Shown here one piece after another: positions 35,491-46,862 of a stretch of DNA of 64,000 nucleotides. The translations under genes were made by a program, and so were the position numbers. The notes beneath the pieces are model-generated. The model was given only the letters and a program-made list of their open reading frames with translations, had not been told where the DNA came from and did not search any database. Numbering within the stretch: position 1 is the first letter of the stretch; each line of letters opens with the position of its first letter. The DNA is taken from positions 49,340,038 to 49,404,037 of the forward strand of contig OZ034972.1 of the NCBI GenBank assembly GCA_964030785.1, given 5' to 3'. Source of the DNA: Siderastrea siderea (Eukaryota > Cnidaria > Anthozoa > Scleractinia > Rhizangiidae).

Positions 35491-36324
35491 ATGAGCTCGT
35501 CGTTCTACATCGAGTCGCTAATCCAGAGCACCAAACCAAAAACTACAATCGCTGAGACAAGACACAGCTTCGAACCTGCAGTGCCTTGCTCTTGCTGTTG
35601 GACGCCTTCACAATCCGAAGCCTCAGGTTTATGTCAGCTATGTATTCCTCCGACTTCTGCCGTTCATCCGTTCTTACACGTCCGTGGCGCGAGTATTCCT
35701 GAGGCAACCAGTTTGTACTCCAAAGAGTTTCTGAAAGCTGAACACGCTCATTTAAGCCCACACTATCCAAGCACCGAGGAGGATAGGCTACGCTTAGTGT
35801 CATACGGTAATTATATCTAATTTTTTCATTCCCAACTTGATACCTTTTTAAGTCAGGAAACTTAAGAAGAAGCCACATTACCTAACCTTCACAACATGAC
35901 AGGTGTTTTGTGAAAGTCAGGGCACTCCCGGCTTTTGAATCTTGAGATTTCATTTTTTTATCTGTATACATGCCTGATTATGTTTGGCGATAAAGCCGCG
36001 AAAACTAACCTTTTTTGTGTTTTTTATTTTTGTTCAACAGTGTCCCGTGCCGAGCCTAACAACGTCAACAGAGGGAATTCGAGGTCAAAACGCATCCGAA
36101 CCGCGTACACAAGCATGCAGCTATTAGAACTCGAGAAAGAATTCAGCCAAAACAGATATTTATCTCGGCTGCGGAGGATACAGATTGCCGCACTGCTGGA
36201 TTTATCCGAGAAACAAGTCAAGATTTGGTTCCAGAATCGCCGCGTTAAATGGAAAAAGGACAAAAAAGCGGCCCAGCACCAAGTCACGGAAAGCGCACAA
36301 AGTCCACTGTCTCCATCAAGCTAG
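35491..36324 (+). CDS. Gsx: Gsx ParaHox homeobox transcription factor, two exons
   Basis: Exon 1 is 35491-35806 (donor ACG|GTAATT) and exon 2 is 36041-36324 (acceptor tgttcaacAG). They join in phase 1 to give 199 residues across a 234 bp intron. The N-terminus [11 protein letters not shown] matches the diagnostic Gsx N-terminal peptide, and GLCQLCIP recalls the Cys-containing motif of vertebrate Gsx. The homeodomain is about residues 121-180: [30 protein letters not shown], then [16 protein letters not shown] with Gln50, Asn51 and Arg53. Cnidarian Gsx (cnox-2/anthox2) is a nuclear DNA-binding factor in neural and axial patterning. The start at 35491 is chosen because the Gsx peptide begins exactly there; the upstream frame has no earlier ATG. 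The tail is short (about 19 residues). Identification is firm. Confidence 0.96.
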
Positions 36325-36777
36325 AGAACTTGAAATGACTATTGAGCTTAAAGAACAAATCTTGTACATTTAGTATGTAGAGAATTGTAGAATAAGTTAT
36401 AGATTTTTTGTACAATAGCTCTGTGAAACAAAAAAGGTGGCCGAAATGGCTGCGTTAATCGGATAATTCATTATAGGGCTAATTAATTTCTTGGCGAAAC
36501 ACATCGCCATTATTTTCAGCCGCAAGACGAAACGATTGAGGCATAGAAATTTCGATTCGAAATTCGGTTGATCAAGAGAAGACTTTAGACGAGAACTTGT
36601 AAATATATGAACGAGTAATCATAGCTTCTTTGGTAGCTGTATTGGTATAATCATGCCAGTTTGTATTTTTAACGAAGCAAAGCTTGTACAAAATACTTCA
36701 GTGGAAACATATGCTTTCCTTAATTGATGTAGAAAAAAAATTAACGAAGGTATTAAGGAAGACCATTGGTTCATATA

Positions 36778-36783
36778 AATAAA
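36778..36783 (+). promoter_or_regulatory. Poly(A) signal AATAAA, Gsx 3' end
   Basis: The first clear AATAAA after the Gsx stop codon, about 455 bp downstream, giving a modest 3' untranslated region. Confidence 0.55.
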
Positions 36784-39700
36784 GAAAATGATTGAAAAAA
36801 GTGAGTTCTCTGTTACTCTCACATTTAAATGCATCCTGATCCCAAAAGTTTGGACCAAAGCTAATTTATCGCTTTTATTGACATCAGTTTTTCTCTGAAA
36901 TTCGCAAGGACCAAAAGTCTAACATTTGGGTTAATTTGTCGCATTTGGTGGGAAGCGGCGAGCGATTTTGTTTAAAGGTTAAAAAGCTTTTTAAAGGTGA
37001 AAATAACTTTTTGTGTACAGCACTTAATTATGCACCGAAATTAGCAGAAATTAGTTTGACTTTCCAAGGCTGCCCGCCCGGGGTGATAAAATCAGCCAAA
37101 TTTGTTGTTTCTCTTGTTTGAACATAACACAAAATGGCGATCTTGTAGCTTCGCTCCGATCCAGTGAGGGACTTCTGATTTAATTTAATACTTAAAACAT
37201 GTCGAAAAAGGAAAGTGAAAGCGATTTTTACGAAAAACTACTGAAGACTCCTCTCATTAATTCGAGGCGGGATTGAAAGTTTTTACTCGGGAACATAACA
37301 TAATTATTTCATGGAGTCAAACTGTTAACACATCCACCTGTAGATTTTGAAACCGCAATTGTGTGTATCGGTTTCGAGTGCAATATGTATTTCTTTTCTT
37401 TTTTAGAAAGGGAATAATTTATTTCAATATATTTTCCAGTCGGTTCGCTTGCCAAGAAGAAACAGGGACCAGAAGTTTCGTCGTGTGTGTTTTAACGTTT
37501 TGTTTCTTATTTTTCCTTTATTATGATTTGAGCTGACAATTCACCTTCGGTGATTCATCAATATCGTATCTTGGACAATTGGCATTGCCTAAATGACATT
37601 TTATAAGCAGAAGCTACGTTTGCACGCATTTAAATATCAATTTAATGGACCACAAACATTGTTTACGAGCTGGTACTTTTCCGATGACGAATGAAATGAG
37701 GTTATGAGCCAAGTATTAAGTTTTCTAATCTTTCCTTGGCGTTCATACATCTTGACACCTCCAATTAGTTCAAACTGACAAAGTTTTATACGCTAAAATA
37801 AAGTATGCATTTTTTCACGAATCAATCTTCTCGCGCAGCGAGAGTATGGGAAATATGTCAAGCCGTAAAACAGAAGTTTTAATTCTTCTTTAACACTGCG
37901 AAAGACTCCCGACTGAGTAAATAACCTTGTAAAACTGTAGGCGGGCGGTAAGGGTTTTTACGGACCTAAATGCATGCAACTGTTGGGCTTTTCTGAACGA
38001 AATTGTCAACAAATTGCATTAAAACTCTCTGCAAATTCCAGAGACGCACGTTTCCTGAGACAGGCGTCTTTTCTATATCAGTCCCCGCAATTAACATACT
38101 GTGTTAAGTTGCAGTGGAGAAACCCGAAATAGGTTTTTCCTTCGGCTATTGTCGCCGTTATAAACAAAAACCAGGAAATACTGTTTTTCAGTTTTGTGTA
38201 TCGAGTTTGGCTCTTTAGTGACCGCTCATTAAAACTGCGCTAAAAGAAAGTATTGCTGTATCACTTCTGTGCCAAGAATTAAAATTTTCTTTTCAAAATA
38301 GATGTTTAGTTTTCCAAGATTTGCATCGCATTGGGCATTGAAGCATTGGAAAGAAATGAAAACAAGATAACGTCAGCAAGTTGGAAGAAAGGGTTTATTT
38401 TTGTCTTTTTTAAAAGAGCAAATTAGCATAGCGTTGCAGGCCTCATTCTAAGTCCTATTATTTTCATATCTACGTCCCTGTACCCTATGCAGCTTAAGTT
38501 ATCTAATTCCCTTAAAAGAATACAAAACCACTTTACTTGTGTTTTACCTTGAAGGTGTGAACAAACGTGCCAGCTTTTGATAGAAAAGTTACCACGATTT
38601 CTAGCCATCTTTAGTTGGTTTAGCGAGAAAAGCGTCAAGCTAAACGCCGGAGTTATAGGATTAAATCCCCGAATAATCTCGTTCACCTTCAGCCCGGCTT
38701 ATTTACTGAAAGGCGTTCTTGGATTCGAGGGAATATTCTATGGAAAAGCTTCTGTGGTATTTGCCGCAGTCTTGCCGCCATAAAAGACGGTAAACGAACA
38801 GTGAAGGAAATTTCAGTTCAAATTTCAAGGCTGTTTGCCAACAAGCAGAAAAGCACTTGAAATTTTACAAACAGTACAAATTAAAATGCTGCGGTTTTCT
38901 ATTGTTACATCAGACACCGCATTAGCAAAATTACCATTAATACAAAAAAGTTCCTTGTTCCAAAGAAAAGACCATAAATTACATAAGTATCATTAACGTT
39001 TAGGAAAAAAAATTGTGGAGAAATTTCTTATTTCTTTTCTTGCGTGCACTCGCACAGTTTTTTGTGTAGTTTTCATCTTGAAGAGGAAAAAACTGATTAA
39101 AGCACGTCTGTATATAGATGGTATCAAGAGTAAGGTAATTACGTATGATAAGGGCTGCCTTACGCAGATATAAACTATCAGCCTGTGTTTTAGGTTAAAG
39201 CTTTGGCAAAGAAAAATGCCCCACACCTGCCTTATTCCTGTCAAACTCCAAGACATTAATTTAAAGTTCATTTACAAAACGAAAACGGTTCGCGATCTAA
39301 TTACACCAATATTCTCGCTTTTTTCCGTACGATGAACTTGAGTCCATGATAGTTTTCTTATGAATCAACTAAGCGCGCGAAGTCTTCATCGGCATTGCGT
39401 TTTCCCTGGAAATTGTATGACAAAAATAGCTTTTAAATGTTAATTCATGATCAATGTATTTTAAGAAGCAAAATGGCACTGAATATTAAAAACTCATCGT
39501 TCAGCATTTTAACTCAGTTTGGTGTCATTATTTTGCGCTGTGGGTATCGTATGGCGCATCTTCGTGTTTAAATATTGATAATTAATTTGGAAACAGTTTT
39601 GGATGTTTTTTAAAGCGTGTCCTGACCTTGTAGCCATGAATTACCGGTGCAGACGTAATGAAAATTAGTCTTGCTGTTTTGTAAAAGACACGAGAAGAGA

Positions 39701-40249
39701 ATAGAATAAATGATCTTTAATTCTAGTTATCGATTAATTTCCGTATTGTTCAAAAATTAAAAAGTTCCTTTCTGATTTTAGCAAAACTGTTAACAAAAAT
39801 TTTTTTTCTGGAACACCATGCCCTCGATTTAACTTAGCCTCGTAAAATAAGTAACATGTTAATTGCTCACCAAAAAAAATCAATTGAGTTTTCAGTTAAC
39901 CAAGTCTTTTCTCATTCCACGTTCGCGAAAAGAGTTGTGCGGATCACAGTTTGTGTTATTTCTTGCGTTTAAAAATTTCCCTTTCGTCCCCCATGAGCTC
40001 ACTTTTCGGTACAACTAGGTTTACAACGTTCAAGTAGCCTGACGTATTTTTATCGGCTCATATATCAATTCTAAACACCCCGTAAAATCGTTTTTGAAAA
40101 TGTTAACTGCTACTTCTCTTTACCTCTAAAACAAAGCTAAATTTTCCATTAGAATTAATCTGCATTCAAGTTTTAACTTTGTCTTAAATATTTCGCGGTG
40201 AAATTCTCGCGGAATGAACAAGTGTTTATTTCAGGCGTTTGTGATTGCC
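36784..40249. other. Gene-free interval downstream of Gsx
   Basis: AT-rich, no recognisable exon on either strand and almost no repeat structure. Its cleanness resembles the upstream side of Gsx. Confidence 0.45.
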
Positions 40250-41035
40250 GTCGTTCCATATTTTCAAAGGAGACCAGGGGCATATACCATTATATTGCTG
40301 AAACAAAGTCATCCTCAATTTATCTTGTGATTCCGGTATGTCAGGTCTCTTTTTTTAGCGATCATACAGCGATAATATATTGCGCGTAACTGGTTAAATG
40401 TCACGTTCACATCTTTAGCTTGAAAGTTTCATACGAAATAAATGAATTGGTTTTGAACGACAAGCAAGCTCTGGCGGCAGGTGAATCGGTTTCTAATTCG
40501 CAAAAGAAGACTAATAAATATGAACATATTAATTTCCGGTAAAATAACCATTCCTCTTAGGCAAATAATTTCATTTTAGCTTGAAACTGCTTATGAAAAT
40601 TCAAGATTTTAATTATAGAATGATGCTCAATCGGAAATGAATTTAAGTGCCAAATCCATTGAAATATGTCGGCTGGTGCGATTTTTCCAAACAGTAAAAT
40701 GTGCATCCTTTCGGAAGGCCTCAAAACAACCTTCTTTCTTTCATTGTTTGAGTTAAAAAGGTATCAAATTTGCATCTTTGAGGGCCATTTACACTATCAA
40801 AGAACATTTATTTAATTTGGTAATTTGAGAAAATTAATTTGTATCCCTTTTTTGTTTGTATTTAAGAAACCGCCATAAGCTTCCTGTATGATGAGCGAAT
40901 CCGCCCTTAGCGGAAAAATAATTATAAGTTTAAGAAGCCTTCGGGCGCACAGGCTTTCAACTGCATTAGAACAAATTTGTTAAAAATGGATGAGTAATTA
41001 CGGGCGATAGCTCTCACGGAAATCATTCTATTTTA
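40250..41035 (-). repeat. Arm B of a long inverted duplication with a near-identical core
   Basis: This is the reverse-complement partner of 19985-20740. The core at about 40457-40566 differs from arm A at about five of 110 positions. On the + strand one frame here encodes about 50 residues ending in a stop just after the core, but the same frame is broken by stops and indels in arm A, so it is not a conserved protein. Confidence 0.85.
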
Positions 41036-41228
41036 ATACAAATTTCGGTTTTGTTTGTCAAAAATGCTCGCTGTATTGATTTGCCAGTCGAAACATGTTT
41101 TTTAAGTCCTTTTTCAAATCCTGGCCTCTAGCACGAAATGGATCAAGAAGTGCCGGGTTGAACAACTAAATGCTTTCAAAAATAATTTAGTTTTAATGCT
41201 GGCTTACAACAAAACCCCACTTCCTAGC

Positions 41229-41242
41229 GTAACCATAGCAAC
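41229..41242 (+). promoter_or_regulatory. X-box-like RFX site
   Basis: GTAACCATAGCAAC is a full match to the RFX-factor X-box consensus (GTNRCC, short spacer, RGYAAC), which marks cilia gene promoters in animals. No gene start was recognised within several hundred bases, so its use is unknown. Confidence 0.4.
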
Positions 41243-43189
41243 AGTCATAATGGGCTATTTAGTACATTGGTGATTACTTTGGCGCATGTCTCGCGTCTGG
41301 TTGTGAGACACGCGGTATCCACGCGATAAACCCACCCCTCTCGCAACGTTTTCTAGAAGACACGAATTTTATTCGTGGAACGAAGCTAGAAGCCGTTTTC
41401 AGTTTAAAAAGGAAGCAAAGACATTTGATTGATGTGCATTGGCTGATGTTTTGGCAACACTTTCGGTAATTTTCACTGATTTACTTTTCTTTCGACCGGT
41501 TAACGGTAAGCCTTATATTGAATCACAAATAGTTAACCACTGAACTGAGAAATGGTAAACTCGACACGTAAATAAAACGATAAAAAAGAACCATTTTGTA
41601 CCATTTCCTCACGCCTGCAAAAATATGAAAAAGGTATGCAAAAGATCTGTTTTCGATTTTTCAGTTGTTGTTTTATTTGAAGGTTTTGTTCTTCAAAAGA
41701 AAAAGATTTAATTTGTGGTATGGTTGAGATTTACTTCAGAACGCGAGCTTCTTAGCAGGTGTAGGTTAAACAATAAGCAATTCTGTTCTTCAACATGTTG
41801 TTTTTACTTTGTATCGCTTCTCTTCGCGGCTTGTTTTAATTATAACCTTTGTCTTTAGCTCGGCCACGCGTAACCATGTACGAATAAATCACAAAGAAAA
41901 GCTTTTGCCTCCCTGAATAGCCTCATTCTTCCACTGTTAATTGTTACCGCTGTCTTTCGTAGAAGAAAGGTCTTGCAAAGAAAGATTCGAAGAACAAAAA
42001 ACAGATAACAGAATAAAGTAAACATACGGTAGCATTTGTAACGAAACAGATGTAAACTCGAGACCCGGCCATATTTATTGGTTGTTTTCTTTTGTTTCAC
42101 GGACCAGAAAAAAGTGAGCAAAACCAGTAATTTGATTGTTACAAAGCGGCTAAAAAGCACGGGTTTTTAAATAATTTAATTTCTTAAAACGTTCTTTTTT
42201 ATTGTTGGTATACAGCTCTCTTAAATGTACAACTTGTTGTAATCTAGTCGTTCAAGGCTCCGATTTAGTCTTCTTTTTCTATAGCGAATAAGCCAGTATT
42301 ACGTTTTTGTAGTGTTAACCCAAAACTGAAATACCTTGCTTCCCACATTCTCGAAAAAGGAATGATACACACACAATGTACGCTCTAGTTTTTTCGCTAT
42401 TTTCACTTTAAAGTATTCATATTTGTTTAAGTTAAGGCACTAAAATATTGCGCTTGAGCCAAAATACACGAATGGCGCAAGACCCAAATCGCCTCTTAAC
42501 TGAGATAAACACGAAATTCATTACCTTAACTAACTCTGTCAGTTAGACTAATCAACCAATAAAATTAATTAATTTTTGAAAAAGACTCAAGAGGGACATT
42601 TGGTTCGAAGATATAATTAACAAAACGTAAGACTGAGGTGCTTTTGAAGTTTATCCTTCAGTTGCTAGAGTTCGCATATGTTTTTACCGTGCCCATTCTC
42701 TGTAAATCTATTTTCTCTTGTGTCAGTCAGGATTAGTAGAGTTAGAATTTAAATTACACTTTCATGAGCTGAACTTGTTATATCTTTCCCTGCCCAAACT
42801 TGCCCGGGGAGGATGTCTAACGTGCGTGTTTTCTCCACTTCGTCTGCGAAAGGTTTTAAATTCGACTGAAATATCGCGGGGATCCAGTGCGACCACTTTT
42901 AATTTTTCCTTCTAGTATTTACAAGGGACTTACCAGTTGTGAATTACTAAAACTTTTTTTATTGTTTCTTGGGTATTAACATTAACACCACAGTATGAAT
43001 AATATTTGGCTAGTAATTTAATCTTCGATTGGAAAGCTTAAAGCCTTGCTATATATAGCAATATTCTTTGTCAAAAAAATTGGACGCACGCGCTAAGCAG
43101 ACGCAAGCGCTTTAGACAAGAATATATTTCTATATTTTCCTTGTGCGGCAATTACGCTTGTGTTAATTTTGTTTTCCCCAGACGCAAAT
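41243..43189. other. No gene recognised
   Basis: AT-rich intergenic DNA; no exon or bounded repeat supported. Confidence 0.4.
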
Positions 43190-43290
43190 TCTGGGGATTG
43201 AGAGGTTTAAACTGATGGACTCGTATCCCATCCATGGCCGGGTTAGGGTGGGGGAGCAATTACTTCATAGGTACAGAATTAGGCCGCTGA
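43190..43290 (+). mobile_element. SINE body fragment
   Basis: TGATGGACTCGTATCCCATCC followed by a G-rich GGGGGAGCAAT and TACAGAATTAGGCCGCTGAT match the 3' half of the 17-18 kb SINE body, with loss of the head. Confidence 0.55.
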
Positions 43291-43546
43291 TAAACAGATA
43301 CAACACTTCAATTCAACACCATTTAACCCTTTAAGCCCCAAGATCATTATAAAAATTCTCCTTACTGGTCTCCATTGATTTTATTGATTACTAATTGGGA
43401 GAACTTGTTTAAACATCAACACAGTTCATCTTCAGTGATCACTTGCTACATGCTCACGACCTTTATGAGATAATAATACACTGATATGACGAGGAGAAAT
43501 TTGATGCTGATCACTATTGGGGCTTAAAGAGTTTTGAACTCAGCAA

Positions 43547-43666
43547 GATAAACGCACTTGGGTACCCTGTTGAACGACGGTAAACGGATAAACGCACTTG
43601 GGTACCCTGTTGAACGACGGTAAACGGATAAACGCACTTGGGTACCCTGTTGAACGACGGTAAACG
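43547..43666. repeat. Three perfect 40 bp tandem copies
   Basis: The unit starting GATAAACGCACTTGGGTACC and ending GTTGAACGACGGTAAACG is present three times with no mismatch. Perfect copies indicate very recent expansion. Confidence 0.98.
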
Positions 43667-46035
43667 GATCATAAAGATGGATCATGTTGTATAGAATTGA
43701 ATGGCGTTGAACAAAGTTTGATTGCCATTAAGCATTCATACGACGAAGTCGCATCCATCAATGTGGGATGATGTTGAACTTGCAACTTAGCGCTGCCCCC
43801 GGTGAGCCATCTCGTGAACTTAATCGTTTGGATTAGACACGAACTAACCTCGAGTTATGTTAATCTGGGCATTTTTGACCGGTAGAGACATAACAAAATC
43901 CCCCTCTTTTGATGCCGTTTTGTTTGCATTTAGTGCAGACTGATATGAAAAAATCCTCGAAGAAACAAAAATTGCTAGTTGCTCGAGTAGTATTGCAGTA
44001 ATAGAGCACCACTAATTTCAAGGAGTCGAGTGAGCAAGGGAGATTCACAATGCATAAAGGCTTAACTGGGTAGCCTGCAGAGTTTACTATAGAGAGCGAC
44101 TTGATATCTCCCTTGCTCCTCGCGTGTGCTCCTCGCGCGTTTCCAAATCCGATCTCTACAACAAGAAAGTCTTCTCCCTACACGCGCACATCAGTGATGG
44201 CCGCTAACGAGAGCGGTCCAGGCTCAGAGAGACTGGACTATATTTTGTTTTTGTTTGATGATATAATTTGTGCTCGGAAATTGTAACAGTTTATATTTGT
44301 CTCTTCTCAGGCAAACTGAGAGACGGGATTTCTGGACAATGCCGGATTCTCCCTGCCAGGAACGATATGTTTTGTGGTCATAAATCAGCCTAAAAATTGT
44401 CCCTGCACAATTCTCCGGGATTCATTTATAACTGGTTCACACATGCCCAAGCTTTTGAGAAAACGACGACAATTATCAAAGCATGACCTTTGACGCGCCT
44501 GTTAAGTGTGAATCTGTTCTAGCCGTTCAGTCTAAATCGCTTAACTTGGTTAACACCTTTCGAGTTTTAGAGCTTAGCTTCAGTGTGTCAGATGTGAACA
44601 ATTAAGTCTCTTCCCATCTCCACGTTAAGTGCTCTGACACTTGAACTATAAAAACTGAGGGAAATCGTAAACTTGAAAAGGCCATCGTTTACATGATGGT
44701 TGTACAACTTACGTTTTTCAAAACTGACGCAACAATTGTACAAGCACAATTTGTCACACAAAAAAATGACAACTGAACGCAAAAAAGTTCGAATTTATGT
44801 GCTCGTCCATACATACTTGGCTAATAGCGCTCATGCTTTAACTAAAAAGATTTTAAATTGGTAAAAAATTTTGACATGTGAGGTCCTAAATCCGCATATT
44901 TACAGTTTTGTTATGAATTGTCTGTGACTAAAGGTGTGAAAAATTAGTACAAGCTGGACAAAAGAACCTTATAGACAGGCGTCATACGCTTGAAAAAAAA
45001 AAACAATTTATTTCTTTATTGTTTATTTCTTCAATTTATTAAAAACAATTGTTTCACGAAGATATAAACTTTGGCGACGTTAAGTCTAGTAGTTGATAAG
45101 AAAAAGAATGCACACAGGTGACTCGCAGACTATTGTACTGTTTCTGTAGGCTGCCATTCATTATATAGTTACGGGCGTTTTCTCAATTAAGGGTACTAAT
45201 GTTATATTGCGGCTTTACTCATTAATTGTTTCCGTTAAGTTACTAGTTATTCTCTGCAACAACCAAAGAATTAGCAAATTGAAAGGAAAAAAAAACACTC
45301 AAAATTACTCAAAAACACGCTTGACCTCTGTATTAAGTAGTTGATCTTTCAAAATTAGAAACACGATGTTACATTAGTTCCACATGTGAATAATTGAAAC
45401 TGGAACCGGCTGGAAACAAACACTTGCTTGACCCTATGTAGTTGATGGCTGAACTTTTTCAGAGCATAATTCACGATGTCCTCTTCTCGGTTTGTTATGA
45501 TACTTGTCAGTACACGTGGTTGCGTTGGCTGTGACGTCACGGACACGTGCTCATTTGACATCGCTCAATTTCAGCCTGATTTGAGTCCGTTATGAAAGCT
45601 AGATTTGTTGTGAAAGTTTTTAAAATTTGCAAAACCCAGCAAAGATATTATCACGTTGGTGTTCTACTGAAAAAGAATCATTTCTAACCGATGCACTTTA
45701 TTTTTAGCAGATAATCTTCATTGACAGACAAAAACGTGCAATTCAGTTTCGTGAAAAACAGCTTGTGGTCATTTTGGTATAGGCAATTATCAAACAGGGG
45801 GGTATATTAACAGTAAGCAATCAAATACACCATGCTTTTTGTGGTAAAAAGAGTAACGAACCAGAACGACAATCCGTGGATCAGACAAAGAGCATTTTTA
45901 AGCTAAGGGATCACAAAACGAGTAATAGAATTTTACAAAGTGCAGTAAGCCATTACGTAACTTATTTGTAACGAAAACAGGAATGCGGTTTTTTAAAAAA
46001 AACCCATGGTATATTATGGACTCAACTTATGAGGT
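43667..46035. other. No gene recognised
   Basis: A short GC-richer stretch at about 44120-44260 includes an ATG with a 30-codon frame starting MAANESGPGSERLDY, but I could not connect it to further exons. Otherwise AT-rich. Confidence 0.4.
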
Positions 46036-46245
46036 TTGAGTCTGCTGATAAAGTTGTACGGTATATCTTTTCAAATAGTAAATTTAAAGCCCCTCAATAG
46101 GAGTTTCTAGACCTCATGCTGTGTTACTGTGTTCCTATGTGAACAAGGTGCTGCGAATCTAACTATTGATTCTGTGGATGAAACTTTAAAGCGTATATAT
46201 GACATTGAAATGGTCGAACAGTTCTCTCTTGTGATGTTGTTTGGC
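46036..46245 (+). repeat. About two diverged units of the ~105 bp dispersed tandem repeat
   Basis: GAGTCTGCTGATAAAG ... GTGTTCCTATGTGAAC and ATTGATTCTGTGGATGAAAC ... TGACATTGAAATG ... CTCTTGTGATGTTGTTT follow the unit order at 6687-7195. Confidence 0.6.
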
Positions 46246-46469
46246 GTTCAATATTTTGACTTTTGGCCTTTGTTTTTCAATTTTTAAATTGAAAAGATTG
46301 AAAGGCTTAATTGCGCGACAACAGAACACCAGTTATGGCAGATTTCAATTTGACTGGTGATTACGAATACACGTGTAGGAAAACGCAGAGATATTAACTG
46401 CAGCACGTAGTATCAGTTAGTAACGCGTGCTTAGATATGTGATAAGTAAATACCAACAAAGTGCTTTAG

Positions 46470-46862
46470 TACCTGTTGGCACGTGTACCCTGACTACAAA
46501 GGACTATAAACGGGAATTATCAGCGGCATCACGCAGTTGGAAGGTCAAAGAATAAAAAAATGCCCTCAGGCACGCAACCAAGTGTTTTCGGTACACTTTA
46601 GCACATGTTCCAACAGTTATTGGCCATATCGCGGCGGTTGTTAGGTCAAAGAATCAAAAACATAACTTCAGGCTGTTTTCAGTGCACGTTAGCACGTTTC
46701 CAGCAGTTATCAGTCACATCGCGGCGGTTGGAAGGTCAATGAATCAAAAATATAACTTCAGGCTGTTTTCAGTACACGGTAGCACATGTTTCCAGGAGTT
46801 GTCAGCCACATCGCTGTAGTTGGAAGGTCAAAGAATGAAAAAAATAACTGCAGGCACCTAGG
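46470..46862 (+). repeat. Four-unit tandem repeat, ~92-102 bp period
   Basis: Each unit has AGCAC(A/G)-TTTCCA, (A/T)CAG(T/C)CACATCGCGGCGG-like, TTGGAAGGTCAAAGAAT and AACTTCAGG. The units are diverged from one another. The block lies 1.1 kb upstream of POMP. Confidence 0.8.

Noticed and set aside
35543..35878. 111-codon antisense frame over Gsx exon 1
   Set aside because: Shadow of the real Gsx coding frame.
43547..43666. Possible CRISPR-like array
   Set aside because: Pure head-to-tail repeats without spacers in an animal genome; a minisatellite.
44197..44286. Possible first exon MAANESGPGSERLDY
   Set aside because: Runs to a stop after 30 codons and no downstream exon could be joined to it.
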